From: Bacteroidetes bacterium UBA1947
Lineage (GTDB): Bacteria; Bacteroidota; Bacteroidia; Chitinophagales; Chitinophagaceae
Length of the DNA stretch: 15,400 bases
Assembly (NCBI GenBank): GCA_002336915.1
Contig: DDET01000067.1
Location: forward strand, 1 to 15,400
Direction of reading: 5' to 3'
Shown: piece after piece, positions 1 to 7,706 of the stretch
Numbering within the stretch: position 1 is the stretch's first letter
Layout: each line of letters starts with the position of its first letter
Program-made: the position numbers and the translations under genes
Notes under the pieces: model-generated
Told to the model about the DNA's origin: nothing
Database searches by the model: none
The model's input: only the letters and a program-made list of their open reading frames with translations

Positions 1-539
1 GGCGTGGGCCAATGGCCAGCAGTGCGCTGAAACAGTTTATAAGTGATGTGTACTGGCAGGAGCTGGACTACCTGGTAATAGACTTGCCACCGGGCACAGG
101 CGATGTGCACCTGACCATAGTGCAGACCGTGCCTGTAACAGGGGCGGTAATAGTATCGACCCCGCAACCCGTGGCTGCTGCTGATGCACGCAAAGCCATA
201 CTGATGCTGAAGCAGCCACAGATAAATGTACCCATACTGGGCGTGGTAGAAAATATGGCTTACTTCACCCCTGCGGAATTGCCTGAGAATAAGTACTACA
301 TATTTGGCAAAGGCGGTGCGCAGCAAATGGCCGATCAATTTGAACTTCCTTTCTTAGGCGAGATACCAATAGTGCAAAGCATACGCGAAGGCGGCGACAA
401 AGGTGTTCCTGCCATCCTGGGCGACGAACCGATATCAAAGCAGGTGTTCACAGACCTTGCCAAACGCATAGCGCAGAACATAGCCATACGCAATGCGAAC
501 ATGGAGCCGACTAAGGTGGTGGAGATGCAGGGGGGGTAA
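1..539 (+). CDS. mrp: Mrp/NBP35 (ApbC)-family Fe-S carrier P-loop ATPase, 3' part only
   Basis: The reading frame is open from the left edge, and the residues before the first ATG (RGP, then MASSALKQF) match the WRGPMA-SALKQ stretch inside Mrp proteins, so the true start lies outside the window. What is visible is the C-terminal half of the ATPase: DYLVIDLPPGTGD is the Walker B-like/switch segment of the MinD/Mrp P-loop family, followed by STPQPVAAADARKA, GVVENMAYF and IFGKGGA. The P-loop itself would lie upstream. The family carries or inserts 4Fe-4S clusters in the cytoplasm. Oddly, the CxxC found after VENM in E. coli ApbC is absent here; the position reads YFTPAELPENKYYIFG, which I recall as the usual Bacteroidota form. 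It converges on the lipoprotein gene at 605-1024, and I see no clear terminator in the 65-base gap. The family call is firm; the cluster-carrying role is from family knowledge. Confidence 0.93.
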   Translation, partial: RGPMASSALKQFISDVYWQELDYLVIDLPPGTGDVHLTIVQTVPVTGAVIVSTPQPVAAADARKAILMLKQPQINVPILGVVENMAYFTPAELPENKYYIFGKGGAQQMADQFELPFLGEIPIVQSIREGGDKGVPAILGDEPISKQVFTDLAKRIAQNIAIRNANMEPTKVVEMQGG

Positions 540-604
540 TTATCTTTTATGCTTCAATAAACGAATTCCGGTGGTGGCTATGTAAATGAGTTTAAGAAAA
601 TGAA

Positions 605-1024
605 TTAGTTGGTGTGTAGAAATCTTTTACTGATTATCCTATCTGTGACAAATAGACTATCGGCGTATGCGATGCTGTCAACAGCAACATAGTAATAAAG
701 AATGCTTCTGGTATAGCCGTATTTCACGTACTCTAGTCGGCTAAAAGATACGATGCTGCCGGTGCTTGAAACGTCCCATTGAAGCGTATCGCCTAAGACC
801 GCAATCGTGTTATTGTCGATATAAGTTAATGCTAACGACGTGTCAATATTACCTGTGGTATCAAGCCAGGGCCCCTGTGTTTCTCCTAAAGTTATTAGAT
901 GCCAATTCCTGGAGTTGCAAATGCCGGTAGTGTGGTTAACTTCCTCTTTCTTTTTTTTACAGCTTGTTAGCATTAAAAAAGGCAGCACGATTATACAGAT
1001 AATGACAAGTATTTTGGTAGGCAT
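605..1024 (-). CDS. Small SPII lipoprotein, unknown function
   Basis: A 139-residue protein with a short hydrophobic signal (residues 4-20) ending in the lipobox LTSC, so Cys22 would be lipidated. It is followed directly by a basic-acidic patch, KKKKEE. The mature part is about 117 residues, apparently beta-rich, with NNTIAVLGDTLQWDVSSTGS resembling the small lipocalin-like or META-like secreted proteins common in Bacteroidota, but I do not recognise a family. It starts 22 bases after the symporter stop on the same strand. An AGGAG sits about 14 bases before its ATG, so it is probably the last gene of the deacetylase-symporter operon. Function is unknown; the lipoprotein assignment rests on the visible lipobox. 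Confidence 0.75.
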   Translation of the reverse strand: MPTKILVIICIIVLPFLMLTSCKKKKEEVNHTTGICNSRNWHLITLGETQGPWLDTTGNIDTSLALTYIDNNTIAVLGDTLQWDVSSTGSIVSFSRLEYVKYGYTRSILYYYVAVDSIAYADSLFVTDRIISKRFLHTN

Positions 1025-1046
1025 ATTCGCGGGTTATTCTCCTAAA

Positions 1047-2726
1047 TTAATGCTTTTTTAGTAGCTTATTGCTAATCGCGCTTATGAGTACTACCAATAG
1101 CGCCCCTATGACATTAAGCCAAAGGAAAGAAACAATATCCATGCAATAGATGATGATGACAAGCAACTCGGTGATGAGTGCCGCAATAAAGACAGTGTTG
1201 CCTTTGATCTTTTTCGCGTAGAAGGCTACGAGGAATATGCCCAGTATAGTGCCATAAAAAAGAGAGCCTAAAATGTTCACGGCTTCTATCAATGAGCCCA
1301 TCTTTGTAGCGAACATGGCTACGCCTATGCAAAAGATACCCCAGGCCAGCGTGTGCAGGCGGCCGTAAAGTAATTGTTTCTTCTCGCTGTGCTGTGTTTT
1401 GATGCTGAGATGATGTATGTCCATGAGCGACGATGCAGCTAATGAATTGATAGCTGCTGATATGGAACCCCATGAGGCGAGGAAGATGACCGCGAACAAA
1501 AGGCCTACGAGACCCATAGGCAGGTTGTGTTTAACAAAATAAAGGAAGATATAGTTCGTATCGCTTGTGTCGCTGCTAAGTTTGTTGCGGGCTATCTCTG
1601 CTTTCACGGTATCGTGCAGGGCATATATCTTTTGCTGCGTTTGTTTGAAGCCGCTGAGCATTAAAGGGCTGATGGAGCTGCCTGAATTTCGTGTGTTTGA
1701 TATTGAGATAGCTTGCGCCTCATATTGCTGATGGAGGGTGTTATAATTGCTTTCTATTGTCGCCATCTTTTCCGGCTGCAGCGCTTTCAGTTCATTATAA
1801 GGCCCCTCGTTAAAGTACAGGGGCGCTTTTTGAAAACTATAAAAGGAGAATAGCAATGCACCCATCAGCAGTATAGCAAACTGCATGGGCACTTTTACAA
1901 TGCCGTTCATCAGGAGCCCCCGGCGGCTTTCTTTGGTGTCTTTGGCGGTGAGGTAGCGGCCTACCTGGCTTTGATCTGTACCGAAATAGGAGAGTGCGAG
2001 AAAGAAGCCGCCTATAATACCGCTCCATATGTTGTATTTGTCGTGCCAGCTAAAGTTGGTGGTGATGACGTTTAGCTTGCCTGATTTGCCTGCTACATAT
2101 AATGCGTCGCTGATGCCAAGGCCTGCGGGTAGTTGGTGTATGATAAGATATGCGGCAATTGCCATTGCCGATAGGATGATCAGGAACTGGAGTTTTTGTG
2201 TGTGCGCCACTGCCTTTGCTCCGCCGCTATAGGTGTATATTATAAGCAGGCCGCCTGTGATGATGTTGGTGAGATAGATGTTCCAGCCCATGATGGAGGC
2301 GAGGATGATGGAAGGAGCGTAGATACTTATGCCTGTGGAAAGGCCGCGCGACAAGAGGAATAAAAAAGAGGTAAGCACTCTTGTCTTCCTGTCGAAGCGC
2401 TGCTCTAAATATTCGTAGGCGGTATAGACATTAAGCTTTTTAAAAATCGGGATGAAGGTAATGCTGATGACCACCATTGCTATGGGCAGGCCGAAGTAGT
2501 ATTGTACAAAGCGCATCCCGTCAGTATAAGCCTGGCCGGGTGCGGAGAGGAAGGTGATAGCGCTGGCCTGTGTAGCCATTACGCCGAGCAGTACCACGTA
2601 CCAGGGCATGTTCTTACCCGCCAGGATATAAGTTTGAGAGCCATGCTGGCCCCTGCCCTTGTAAACACCATATGTGATCATGCCGGCGAGCGTTAAGAGC
2701 AGTACAAACCAATCGAGCCCGCTCAT
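1047..2726 (-). CDS. Sodium:solute symporter (SSS family) with large hydrophilic insertion
   Basis: A 559-residue polytopic inner-membrane protein of the SSS/SGLT family, which couples Na+ entry to uptake of sugars, sialic acid, amino acids or similar solutes. Family hallmarks: ITFLSAPGQAYTDG (57-70), the YFGTDQSQVGRYLTAKD stretch (247-263) equivalent to the conserved TDQ..VQRYL segment, and FLASWGSISAAINSLAASS (415-433), which holds the Ser residues of the Na2 site region. Hydrophobic spans run from residue 4 to about 550. Residues about 298-392, between two membrane spans, form a hydrophilic, Gln/Ser/Asn-rich insertion that a compact SSS transporter lacks. Its ATG overlaps the stop of the 34-residue gene (ATGA), showing translational coupling. 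Linkage to a secreted PIG-L deacetylase suggests a sugar or amide substrate, but no substrate can be read from the sequence. Confidence 0.93.
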   Translation of the reverse strand: MSGLDWFVLLLTLAGMITYGVYKGRGQHGSQTYILAGKNMPWYVVLLGVMATQASAITFLSAPGQAYTDGMRFVQYYFGLPIAMVVISITFIPIFKKLNVYTAYEYLEQRFDRKTRVLTSFLFLLSRGLSTGISIYAPSIILASIMGWNIYLTNIITGGLLIIYTYSGGAKAVAHTQKLQFLIILSAMAIAAYLIIHQLPAGLGISDALYVAGKSGKLNVITTNFSWHDKYNIWSGIIGGFFLALSYFGTDQSQVGRYLTAKDTKESRRGLLMNGIVKVPMQFAILLMGALLFSFYSFQKAPLYFNEGPYNELKALQPEKMATIESNYNTLHQQYEAQAISISNTRNSGSSISPLMLSGFKQTQQKIYALHDTVKAEIARNKLSSDTSDTNYIFLYFVKHNLPMGLVGLLFAVIFLASWGSISAAINSLAASSLMDIHHLSIKTQHSEKKQLLYGRLHTLAWGIFCIGVAMFATKMGSLIEAVNILGSLFYGTILGIFLVAFYAKKIKGNTVFIAALITELLVIIIYCMDIVSFLWLNVIGALLVVLISAISNKLLKKH

Positions 2727-2827
2727 GACCAGTGTTTAGTGAACCAATAATACAGAATGACCTGCAGCAACAATACCAATATCACTGCTGCATACCTGGG
2801 CCTCCAATATTTTTTATCATCGCTCAT
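2723..2827 (-). CDS. 34-residue single-span membrane protein, candidate symporter accessory subunit
   Basis: A short frame fills the gap between the deacetylase and the symporter. It begins MSDDKKYWRP, has an uninterrupted hydrophobic stretch at residues 13-29 and ends KHWS. Its ATG shares one base with the deacetylase stop (TAATG), and its TGA overlaps the symporter ATG (ATGA), so all three frames are joined head to tail. That arrangement at both ends is the main evidence that it is translated. The Lys/Arg-rich N-terminus before the span predicts an N-in, C-out orientation. Small one- or two-span proteins encoded next to SSS transporters are known elsewhere (for example YhdT beside PanF), so an accessory or stabilising subunit is a reasonable inference. 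I recognise no named family. The start is fixed by the overlap; no upstream in-frame alternative looks better. Confidence 0.72.
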   Translation of the reverse strand: MSDDKKYWRPRYAAVILVLLLQVILYYWFTKHWS

Positions 2828-5292
2828 TATTTCCCGGCGGAAAGCATGTTCATCAATAGCCTGATAGCGCCTTTATTGCCCGCGGGCAACTGACGGAAGA
2901 ATGATAAAGAGGTGTAAATATATTGTCCCTTGCCGTACTTGCAGTAAAGCGTTGCGCCCTTCAAGGGCTGTTCACCACTATCGTTCATCTGGAAAGGCGT
3001 TTCGTAATGTTCGTCTATTTTGGTAGCAAAGTACAAGCCGCGTTCCTGCACCCAGTCCTTGAAGTCGGCATCGGTAATTTTATTTGGATAGTTGAGTATC
3101 CTGCTTTCGGGTTTTAGTAAAGTTACCTTAGCATCTTCATCTGTTACGCGTTCGTCGGCAAGTGTAAAAGGATATGGTCCCATTTTGGTTGTGGCCAGGT
3201 CTTGCAGGGTATTGTATTGCATAACCAGTGTGCCGCCGTTCTGTGCGTATTGCAGGAGCACCGGTATCCAGCTTACCATGTTCTTCTTTGTATTCACTGC
3301 ACGTACACCTGTAATGATAGCGTCGTATTGTTTCAGTTTTCCTGCATCGGTTAGGTCGGCATCTTTTAGCACAGTTACCTGCAGGCCTGCCAACTTCAGG
3401 AAGCTTGGGATGTAATCGCCTGCGCCCTCTATGTAACCTATTTTACGCGCTGTGCATTTCCAGTTGTCGCGCAGCACTTTTGTGTATGGCGCTGTGAAAT
3501 ATTGGAGGGTAGGTATGTGGCTGTACTGAATGAGGTGCTGACTCTTGGCATAGGAGCGCTGGCCGGAAATAAGGCTTGCATTGAGGTAGAAATCGCCTTT
3601 GCTCAGTTGGCCGGCTTCACTTGCACTTACGGATACCGGTATCGAAACTTCGATGCCGGCTTTGAGATTAATGTGCTCAATTTTTTGCACCAGTTTCTGC
3701 TCGGTAATGGCAAGCGTTGCATCGCTGATGTCTTTGTACGGATGTATCACTACTGAAGTTTTTACAGAGCCATCAGGCTGTGTCACTACGAGCTGTGAAC
3801 TGAAATCAAGAGAAACATCGGGCACTATCCTTATTGGTTCTACCACGTCGCCTTTGATGGGATCGGTTTTCTTGAATGACAGGGGCACATTCAATTTGAA
3901 ATACTCTTTACCGATCTTGACGGTCAACTGTACATTGAGATAATCGGGTGCTTCAGGCAGTCCGATGAGGGTGTCGTTCGATACGGTATAAACACCCGGA
4001 TCGTTGCTGGGTTGTGAAAGCCAGTATGGCTCTGTAATAGGTGTGCTTTCTGGAATGGTGATGTTATGCTCCAAGGTGATCAATGAGTCGCCCTGTATCT
4101 TTATGTTCAGGCTGCTGGTGTCGCCTTTCATCCAGCCTACGGCTTTGAGCCTGATAGGCACTTCCGAACGCGCTATGACGTGCAAGGTAAAGGGAAGTGT
4201 GGCACCCGCTATAGTCTGTGGTGTATTAGTGAATACCTCGGCCATGAGGCCTGAGCAATGCAATATGATTTTATCGAGTTCAGCCAGTTTTTCATCACGC
4301 CAGTACTCGTCTTTTACCGAAGCTATTTGTGGCCGCAAGTTGAGTAGCGCGTGCAGGCTCGATTCAGGTGACTTAAAGCTGTAGTTGTCAAGGATGCTAT
4401 CAATACTTTTACCGATCTCTTTCCTGTCCACGCGCTTCCATGTAATGTCTATATCGTCGAAGAGCGATTTCTTAACGGGCTCGCCTCCCACGAGCTTAAA
4501 GTATTCTGTTTGCACACCAGGTACGCTTGGTGTACCTGCACCCTGGCTTTTGTGTATGCTGCGGCTGCGGCCCGCCAGCTCGCTATAGCCTACACCGAGC
4601 ATGGCATTGTACTGGCCCAGCTTTAGCTTGAACTGGTCTTCGGAAGTAGTATTGCGGTTGCCGAATTTATAAGAATTGAATAGCAGCCTTGTTACCTCCC
4701 ATGCGGGGTACTTATCAATATTGTCGCTGTACTTTTTTGGGTCCCCAGCTGCATATGCGGCCTTCCTGGCTATGATAGCCGAGGCTGCGTGCTGGCCGTG
4801 CCCGGCATCAGCAGTGGGCGGAAAGCGGCAGATGATCACATCGGGACGGAACTCGCGTATTACGCGAACGGCATCGGCTATGATTATATCAGGGTTCCAA
4901 TGCTTGAACGTTTCCTGCGAGTTTTTTGAGAAGCCGAAGTCGACCGCGCGGGTAAAGAACTGTTCTGCGCCATCTATCTTGCGGGCTTCCATTAGCTCGT
5001 GCGTGCGGATGAGGCCGAGTGCCGGGCCCTGCTCGCTGCCTAATATATTCTGTCCGCCATCGCCCCGTGTGAGTGAGAGGTAGGCGGTGCGTATATTTTG
5101 GTCGTTCACCAGCCAGGTGAGCAGGCGGGTGTTCTCGTCGTCCGGGTGCGCGGCTACGTAGAGCACGTTCACCAGGTTTTTAAGTTGCGATATTTCATGG
5201 TATATCTCTGCCGATGTTGCCGGCCTCACCTGCTGTGCTTTGCTGTAAAGCGTAATAGTAGCAGCCACGAATAATAAAAATATCTTGCGCAT
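2827..5292 (-). CDS. Secreted PIG-L (LmbE-like) deacetylase with C-terminal GATase-like domain
   Basis: An 821-residue exported protein: signal peptide at residues 1-19 (cleavage likely near SKA-QQ), then a PIG-L/LmbE zinc-dependent N-deacetylase domain at about 40-270. The metal-binding AHPDDE (48-53), RTHEL (96-100) and AGHGQH (163-168) supply the expected His-Asp-Asp and distal His ligands. A beta-rich middle part follows (about 355-590). The C-terminal region (about 605-820) has a Rossmann-like pattern (YIEGAGDYIPSFLKLAGLQV, YDAIITGVRAVN, GGTLVMQYN) like the class I glutamine-amidotransferase/ThuA fold found on long PIG-L proteins. It is much longer than the roughly 230-300-residue bacillithiol (BshB) or mycothiol deacetylases, so a periplasmic or surface glycan or amide substrate is likelier than a thiol precursor. 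First gene of the operon with the 34-residue protein and the symporter. The deacetylase class is firm; the substrate is unknown. Confidence 0.92.
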   Translation of the reverse strand: MRKIFLLFVAATITLYSKAQQVRPATSAEIYHEISQLKNLVNVLYVAAHPDDENTRLLTWLVNDQNIRTAYLSLTRGDGGQNILGSEQGPALGLIRTHELMEARKIDGAEQFFTRAVDFGFSKNSQETFKHWNPDIIIADAVRVIREFRPDVIICRFPPTADAGHGQHAASAIIARKAAYAAGDPKKYSDNIDKYPAWEVTRLLFNSYKFGNRNTTSEDQFKLKLGQYNAMLGVGYSELAGRSRSIHKSQGAGTPSVPGVQTEYFKLVGGEPVKKSLFDDIDITWKRVDRKEIGKSIDSILDNYSFKSPESSLHALLNLRPQIASVKDEYWRDEKLAELDKIILHCSGLMAEVFTNTPQTIAGATLPFTLHVIARSEVPIRLKAVGWMKGDTSSLNIKIQGDSLITLEHNITIPESTPITEPYWLSQPSNDPGVYTVSNDTLIGLPEAPDYLNVQLTVKIGKEYFKLNVPLSFKKTDPIKGDVVEPIRIVPDVSLDFSSQLVVTQPDGSVKTSVVIHPYKDISDATLAITEQKLVQKIEHINLKAGIEVSIPVSVSASEAGQLSKGDFYLNASLISGQRSYAKSQHLIQYSHIPTLQYFTAPYTKVLRDNWKCTARKIGYIEGAGDYIPSFLKLAGLQVTVLKDADLTDAGKLKQYDAIITGVRAVNTKKNMVSWIPVLLQYAQNGGTLVMQYNTLQDLATTKMGPYPFTLADERVTDEDAKVTLLKPESRILNYPNKITDADFKDWVQERGLYFATKIDEHYETPFQMNDSGEQPLKGATLYCKYGKGQYIYTSLSFFRQLPAGNKGAIRLLMNMLSAGK

Positions 5293-5300
5293 AGTATCCG

Positions 5301-5334
5301 GAAAAATAAACCCACGGCACAGAACGCCGTGGGT
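5301..5334 (-). terminator. Intrinsic terminator after the DUF2911 gene, just before the deacetylase start
   Basis: Read on the minus strand, ACCCACGGC and GCCGTGGGT form a perfect 9-bp stem (5326-5334 with 5310-5318) around a 7-base loop, followed by TTATTTTTC. This is a textbook rho-independent terminator for the gene ending at 5363. Its T-tract ends about 9 bases upstream of the deacetylase ATG (5292), which leaves no room for a promoter between the two. Confidence 0.8.
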
Positions 5335-5362
5335 ATAAATATAAAGCGTTTTATCCTTATGC

Positions 5363-6199
5363 TTACCTTAAGGCATTGATGATTTTCCTGTTATTTCTTT
5401 TATAATCGTTCTCGAAAGCGCTGCCTTTAGCAAGTTCTATCGACTTTTCAGCTGCTTCAATAGCCTCGCGGTTCTTGCCCAGCTTTTGCGCGATGCGTGC
5501 TTTGAGATAGAAAATGTAGAAGGCTTTGGGATTTTGCTCAGCAGCTTTAGTTACGTACTCATATGCTTTCTCAGTTTGCTGGTGCGTTTCGAAATAATAA
5601 TTGGCAGCCTGGAAATAAGGGATAGATGGATTGTTAATCGCTTTGTCGATGGCTGTATTGAGACGTTCTTCGTTGTTTGATTTAACGGGTATAGAGATCA
5701 AAGTGTTTTCCCAGGAGAGATCTATTTTACAAGAGCTGAGGGTGATGTTTGATATCTCGATAGTGAAAGTCTGCACTGTTCTTTCTGTTCCACGGGCTTT
5801 TACCCTGAACCGTGCCACATCGGCGGCTTTGTCGTAACCTGCAGCGCCCCAGTTGCCTGTGCCTTTGTTGAGTATCACTTCCCATGAACCTTCGCCGGGG
5901 ATGGTATACAATGCATATTCGCCGGCCTTTACTTCCTGTCCGCCCACGGTCACGTCTTCGCCAAATTTTACTTTAGTTGCAGAGTTGGCACCGGTGCGCC
6001 ATACTTCGCCGAATGCTACAAGATCGCCAAAGATGCGGCGGCCACGCATAGAAGGGCGGCTGTAAGCGATCTCGATAGACGAGGTGGAAAAATCCTGGCT
6101 TATTTTGGCAGTGGGGCTTAGTGCCGGCAATTTGAGGTCTTGCGAGTACCCGCTTATTGCAGCAGCAATAAAGAGCACGGAAAGAAGTACTTGTTTCAT
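5363..6199 (-). CDS. DUF2911 family secreted protein with TPR-like C-terminus
   Basis: A 278-residue protein whose N-terminus MKQVLLSVLFIAAAISGYSQ is a signal peptide with cleavage near residue 19/20. This is why I chose the internal Met at 6199 over the Met 17 codons upstream at 6250, which would bury the signal. Residues about 28-172 match DUF2911 as known in Bacteroidota: SPTAKISQDF, IEIAYSRPSMRGRRIFG, VWRTGANSATKVKF, AGEYALYTIPGEGSWEVILNK. Residues about 195-262 hold helical TPR-like units (AANYYFETHQQTEKAYEYVTKAAEQNP; FYLKARIAQKLGKNREAIEAAEKSIELA). The family has no established biochemical role that I know of; it is a periplasmic or secreted protein. It lies 85 bases downstream of the secreted protein at 6285-6857 on the same strand and is closed by the terminator at 5301-5334. 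Confidence 0.85.
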   Translation of the reverse strand: MKQVLLSVLFIAAAISGYSQDLKLPALSPTAKISQDFSTSSIEIAYSRPSMRGRRIFGDLVAFGEVWRTGANSATKVKFGEDVTVGGQEVKAGEYALYTIPGEGSWEVILNKGTGNWGAAGYDKAADVARFRVKARGTERTVQTFTIEISNITLSSCKIDLSWENTLISIPVKSNNEERLNTAIDKAINNPSIPYFQAANYYFETHQQTEKAYEYVTKAAEQNPKAFYIFYLKARIAQKLGKNREAIEAAEKSIELAKGSAFENDYKRNNRKIINALR

Positions 6200-6284
6200 G
6201 TTATGTGTGTTTTGGAATCCGCAAAATACAAGATGTAGCGCGATAACCATACAGTTATTATTTATAGGCGGATAGTTTCTTACC

Positions 6285-6857
6285 TTATTTCCTCAAAGGC
6301 GCAGCCAGCATTTTTGACCTGAGGAAATCTATTGAAGCCAGGAATTTGGTCAATTCAGCCGGGGTAAAAGAAACGTAAGAGCTGGGTTCAGTCGCTACTA
6401 ATTTCATATATATAGACCAGCCCTCCCTGGTCCAATAACATCCGCCTATTATCCCGTCAACCGTTTTAAAAGAGAATTCTGTATAAGTATTGCTTTTTTT
6501 AGGTAAAATATTGGACTGCAGGTTGTTAAAGTCATGTTTCAGATCGTCAACTCCCATCATATCGAGGTACAGGCCCTTTACGTCGGGTGAGTTAATGTCT
6601 TTGTAGTCATAAACAAGCCTCCCATAAAACACCCTCTGCTCTTCACTACTTGTGTTAATAGCCGTTACCAGCTGGATCTTCAGGTTTTTCAGGTCGCCGA
6701 TCTCCGTGATCTCTTTCTGTACTATGATGCCACGGCCATTCTGCATGCGGTCAATGGCATTTTCGCGTTGCGGTCCTGAAGCGGGCTGTTCGGGGGGCTG
6801 GGCGTAGGAAAGTAAAGATGCAAACAATGCAGAGCATAATAAGAGAATAATACGCAT
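6285..6857 (-). CDS. Secreted protein of unknown function
   Basis: A 190-residue protein with a clear Sec signal peptide (MRIILLLCSALFASLLSYAQ, cleavage near residue 19/20) and a short Pro/Gln-rich linker (residues 21-31). A mixed alpha/beta domain follows, with KGLYLDMMGVDDLKHDF and FSFKTVDGIIGGCYWTREG. No metal or catalytic motif is evident, and a single Cys remains in the mature part, so no internal disulfide is expected. The start is supported by the signal peptide and by a TAAATTTG -7 box about 34 bases upstream. It may be transcribed with the DUF2911 gene that follows 85 bases later. I do not recognise the family. Confidence 0.75.
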   Translation of the reverse strand: MRIILLLCSALFASLLSYAQPPEQPASGPQRENAIDRMQNGRGIIVQKEITEIGDLKNLKIQLVTAINTSSEEQRVFYGRLVYDYKDINSPDVKGLYLDMMGVDDLKHDFNNLQSNILPKKSNTYTEFSFKTVDGIIGGCYWTREGWSIYMKLVATEPSSYVSFTPAELTKFLASIDFLRSKMLAAPLRK

Positions 6858-6890
6858 GCTTATATTTTTTTAGGCGTTAATGTTTAAAAA

Positions 6891-6898
6891 CAAATTTA
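6891..6898 (-). promoter_or_regulatory. Candidate Bacteroidota -7 promoter box for the secreted-protein gene
   Basis: The minus strand reads TAAATTTG, an exact match to the Bacteroidota sigma-A -7 consensus TAnnTTTG. It is placed so that transcription would start roughly 25-30 bases before the ATG at 6857. I find no convincing -33 TTTG at the usual spacing, so this is only a candidate. Confidence 0.35.
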
Positions 6899-6947
6899 GG
6901 TATTAGCTGTTATATTCCCCGTGATATTTGCTGCAATTTAATGAGCC

Positions 6948-7706
6948 TTAACTGTCCAGCCAGCTCTTGAACAAGGACGCCTTCTCTCGACTGACGAATA
7001 TTTCTTTGTCCCTGCTATATTTGAGGTCGATTTTTAAACGGCCGTTAAAATGGTTGTAAATATTTTCGATGGAATCTATACGTGCTATATATCGGCGATT
7101 GAGCCGAAAAAAGGATGCCGGTTGTAATGTTTGCTCCAGTTCATCCAGTGGCTCATCTATTATATGACGTTCTCCTGTATTGGTGCATAAATATATTATG
7201 TTACCATCTGCTTGTAGCCAGGATACTCTGCCTTCCGGAACAGTGAGCAGTTTATCAGCTTGCTTTATTAGAAAACGCGTCCTGTAAGCCTTCCCGCTCA
7301 ACTGCTGCAGGAGCTCAAATATTTTATCATTGGCTGTTGAGGGGCCGGCCTGTTTCAAAGAATGGTATTTTGAAAATGCGAAGCACAGCTCTTCCATATC
7401 TATCGGCTTCAGCAAGTAATCGATGCTGTTTAGTTTAAAGGCTTTCAGGGTATACTCGTCATAGGCAGTAGTGAAAATAATAGGCGCGGTAACAGTAACC
7501 TGTTTAAAAATATCGAAACAAATACCATCGGCCAGTTGCACATCGGATATAATGAGATCCGGGCCCGGGTTGGTTTTAAGCCATTGCGTAGCTGTCGCCA
7601 CACTTTCCAGTGTGGCTATAATATGGGCGCCGGGTTCTGCACGCAGTACCATTTCTCTCAGCCTTTTGGCTGCGGCAGCTTCATCTTCTATGAGTAGTAT
7701 ATTCAT
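6948..7706 (-). CDS. LytTR-family response regulator
   Basis: A 252-residue two-component regulator. The receiver domain (1-115) shows the acidic pocket at Glu7/Asp8/Glu9, the phospho-acceptor Asp55 in LIISDVQLADG, Thr79/Thr80 in IFTTAYDEYTLKAF and the conserved Lys100 in YLLKPI. The C-terminal LytTR DNA-binding domain (about 140-250) has FLIKQADKLL, VSWLQADGNIIYL, FFRLNRRYIARIDSI and VFVSREK-type motifs (here IFVSREKASLFKSWL). It acts in the cytoplasm as a transcription factor controlled by the kinase encoded immediately upstream: the kinase TAA and this ATG are directly adjacent, so the two are co-translated. The targets are not evident. Such pairs often control nearby envelope genes, but I see no repeated LytTR site here. 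Confidence 0.95.
   Translation of the reverse strand: MNILLIEDEAAAAKRLREMVLRAEPGAHIIATLESVATATQWLKTNPGPDLIISDVQLADGICFDIFKQVTVTAPIIFTTAYDEYTLKAFKLNSIDYLLKPIDMEELCFAFSKYHSLKQAGPSTANDKIFELLQQLSGKAYRTRFLIKQADKLLTVPEGRVSWLQADGNIIYLCTNTGERHIIDEPLDELEQTLQPASFFRLNRRYIARIDSIENIYNHFNGRLKIDLKYSRDKEIFVSREKASLFKSWLDS

Noticed and set aside
2923..5083. A series of + strand frames of 64-135 codons opposite the deacetylase gene.
   Set aside because: They are fragmentary, rich in Ser/Cys/Arg as expected of antisense translation, have no start signals, and lie under a gene with intact family motifs.
2827..5292. Possibility that the PIG-L protein is the bacillithiol enzyme BshB.
   Set aside because: It has a signal peptide and is about three times the length of BshB, and no bshA or bshC gene is in the window.
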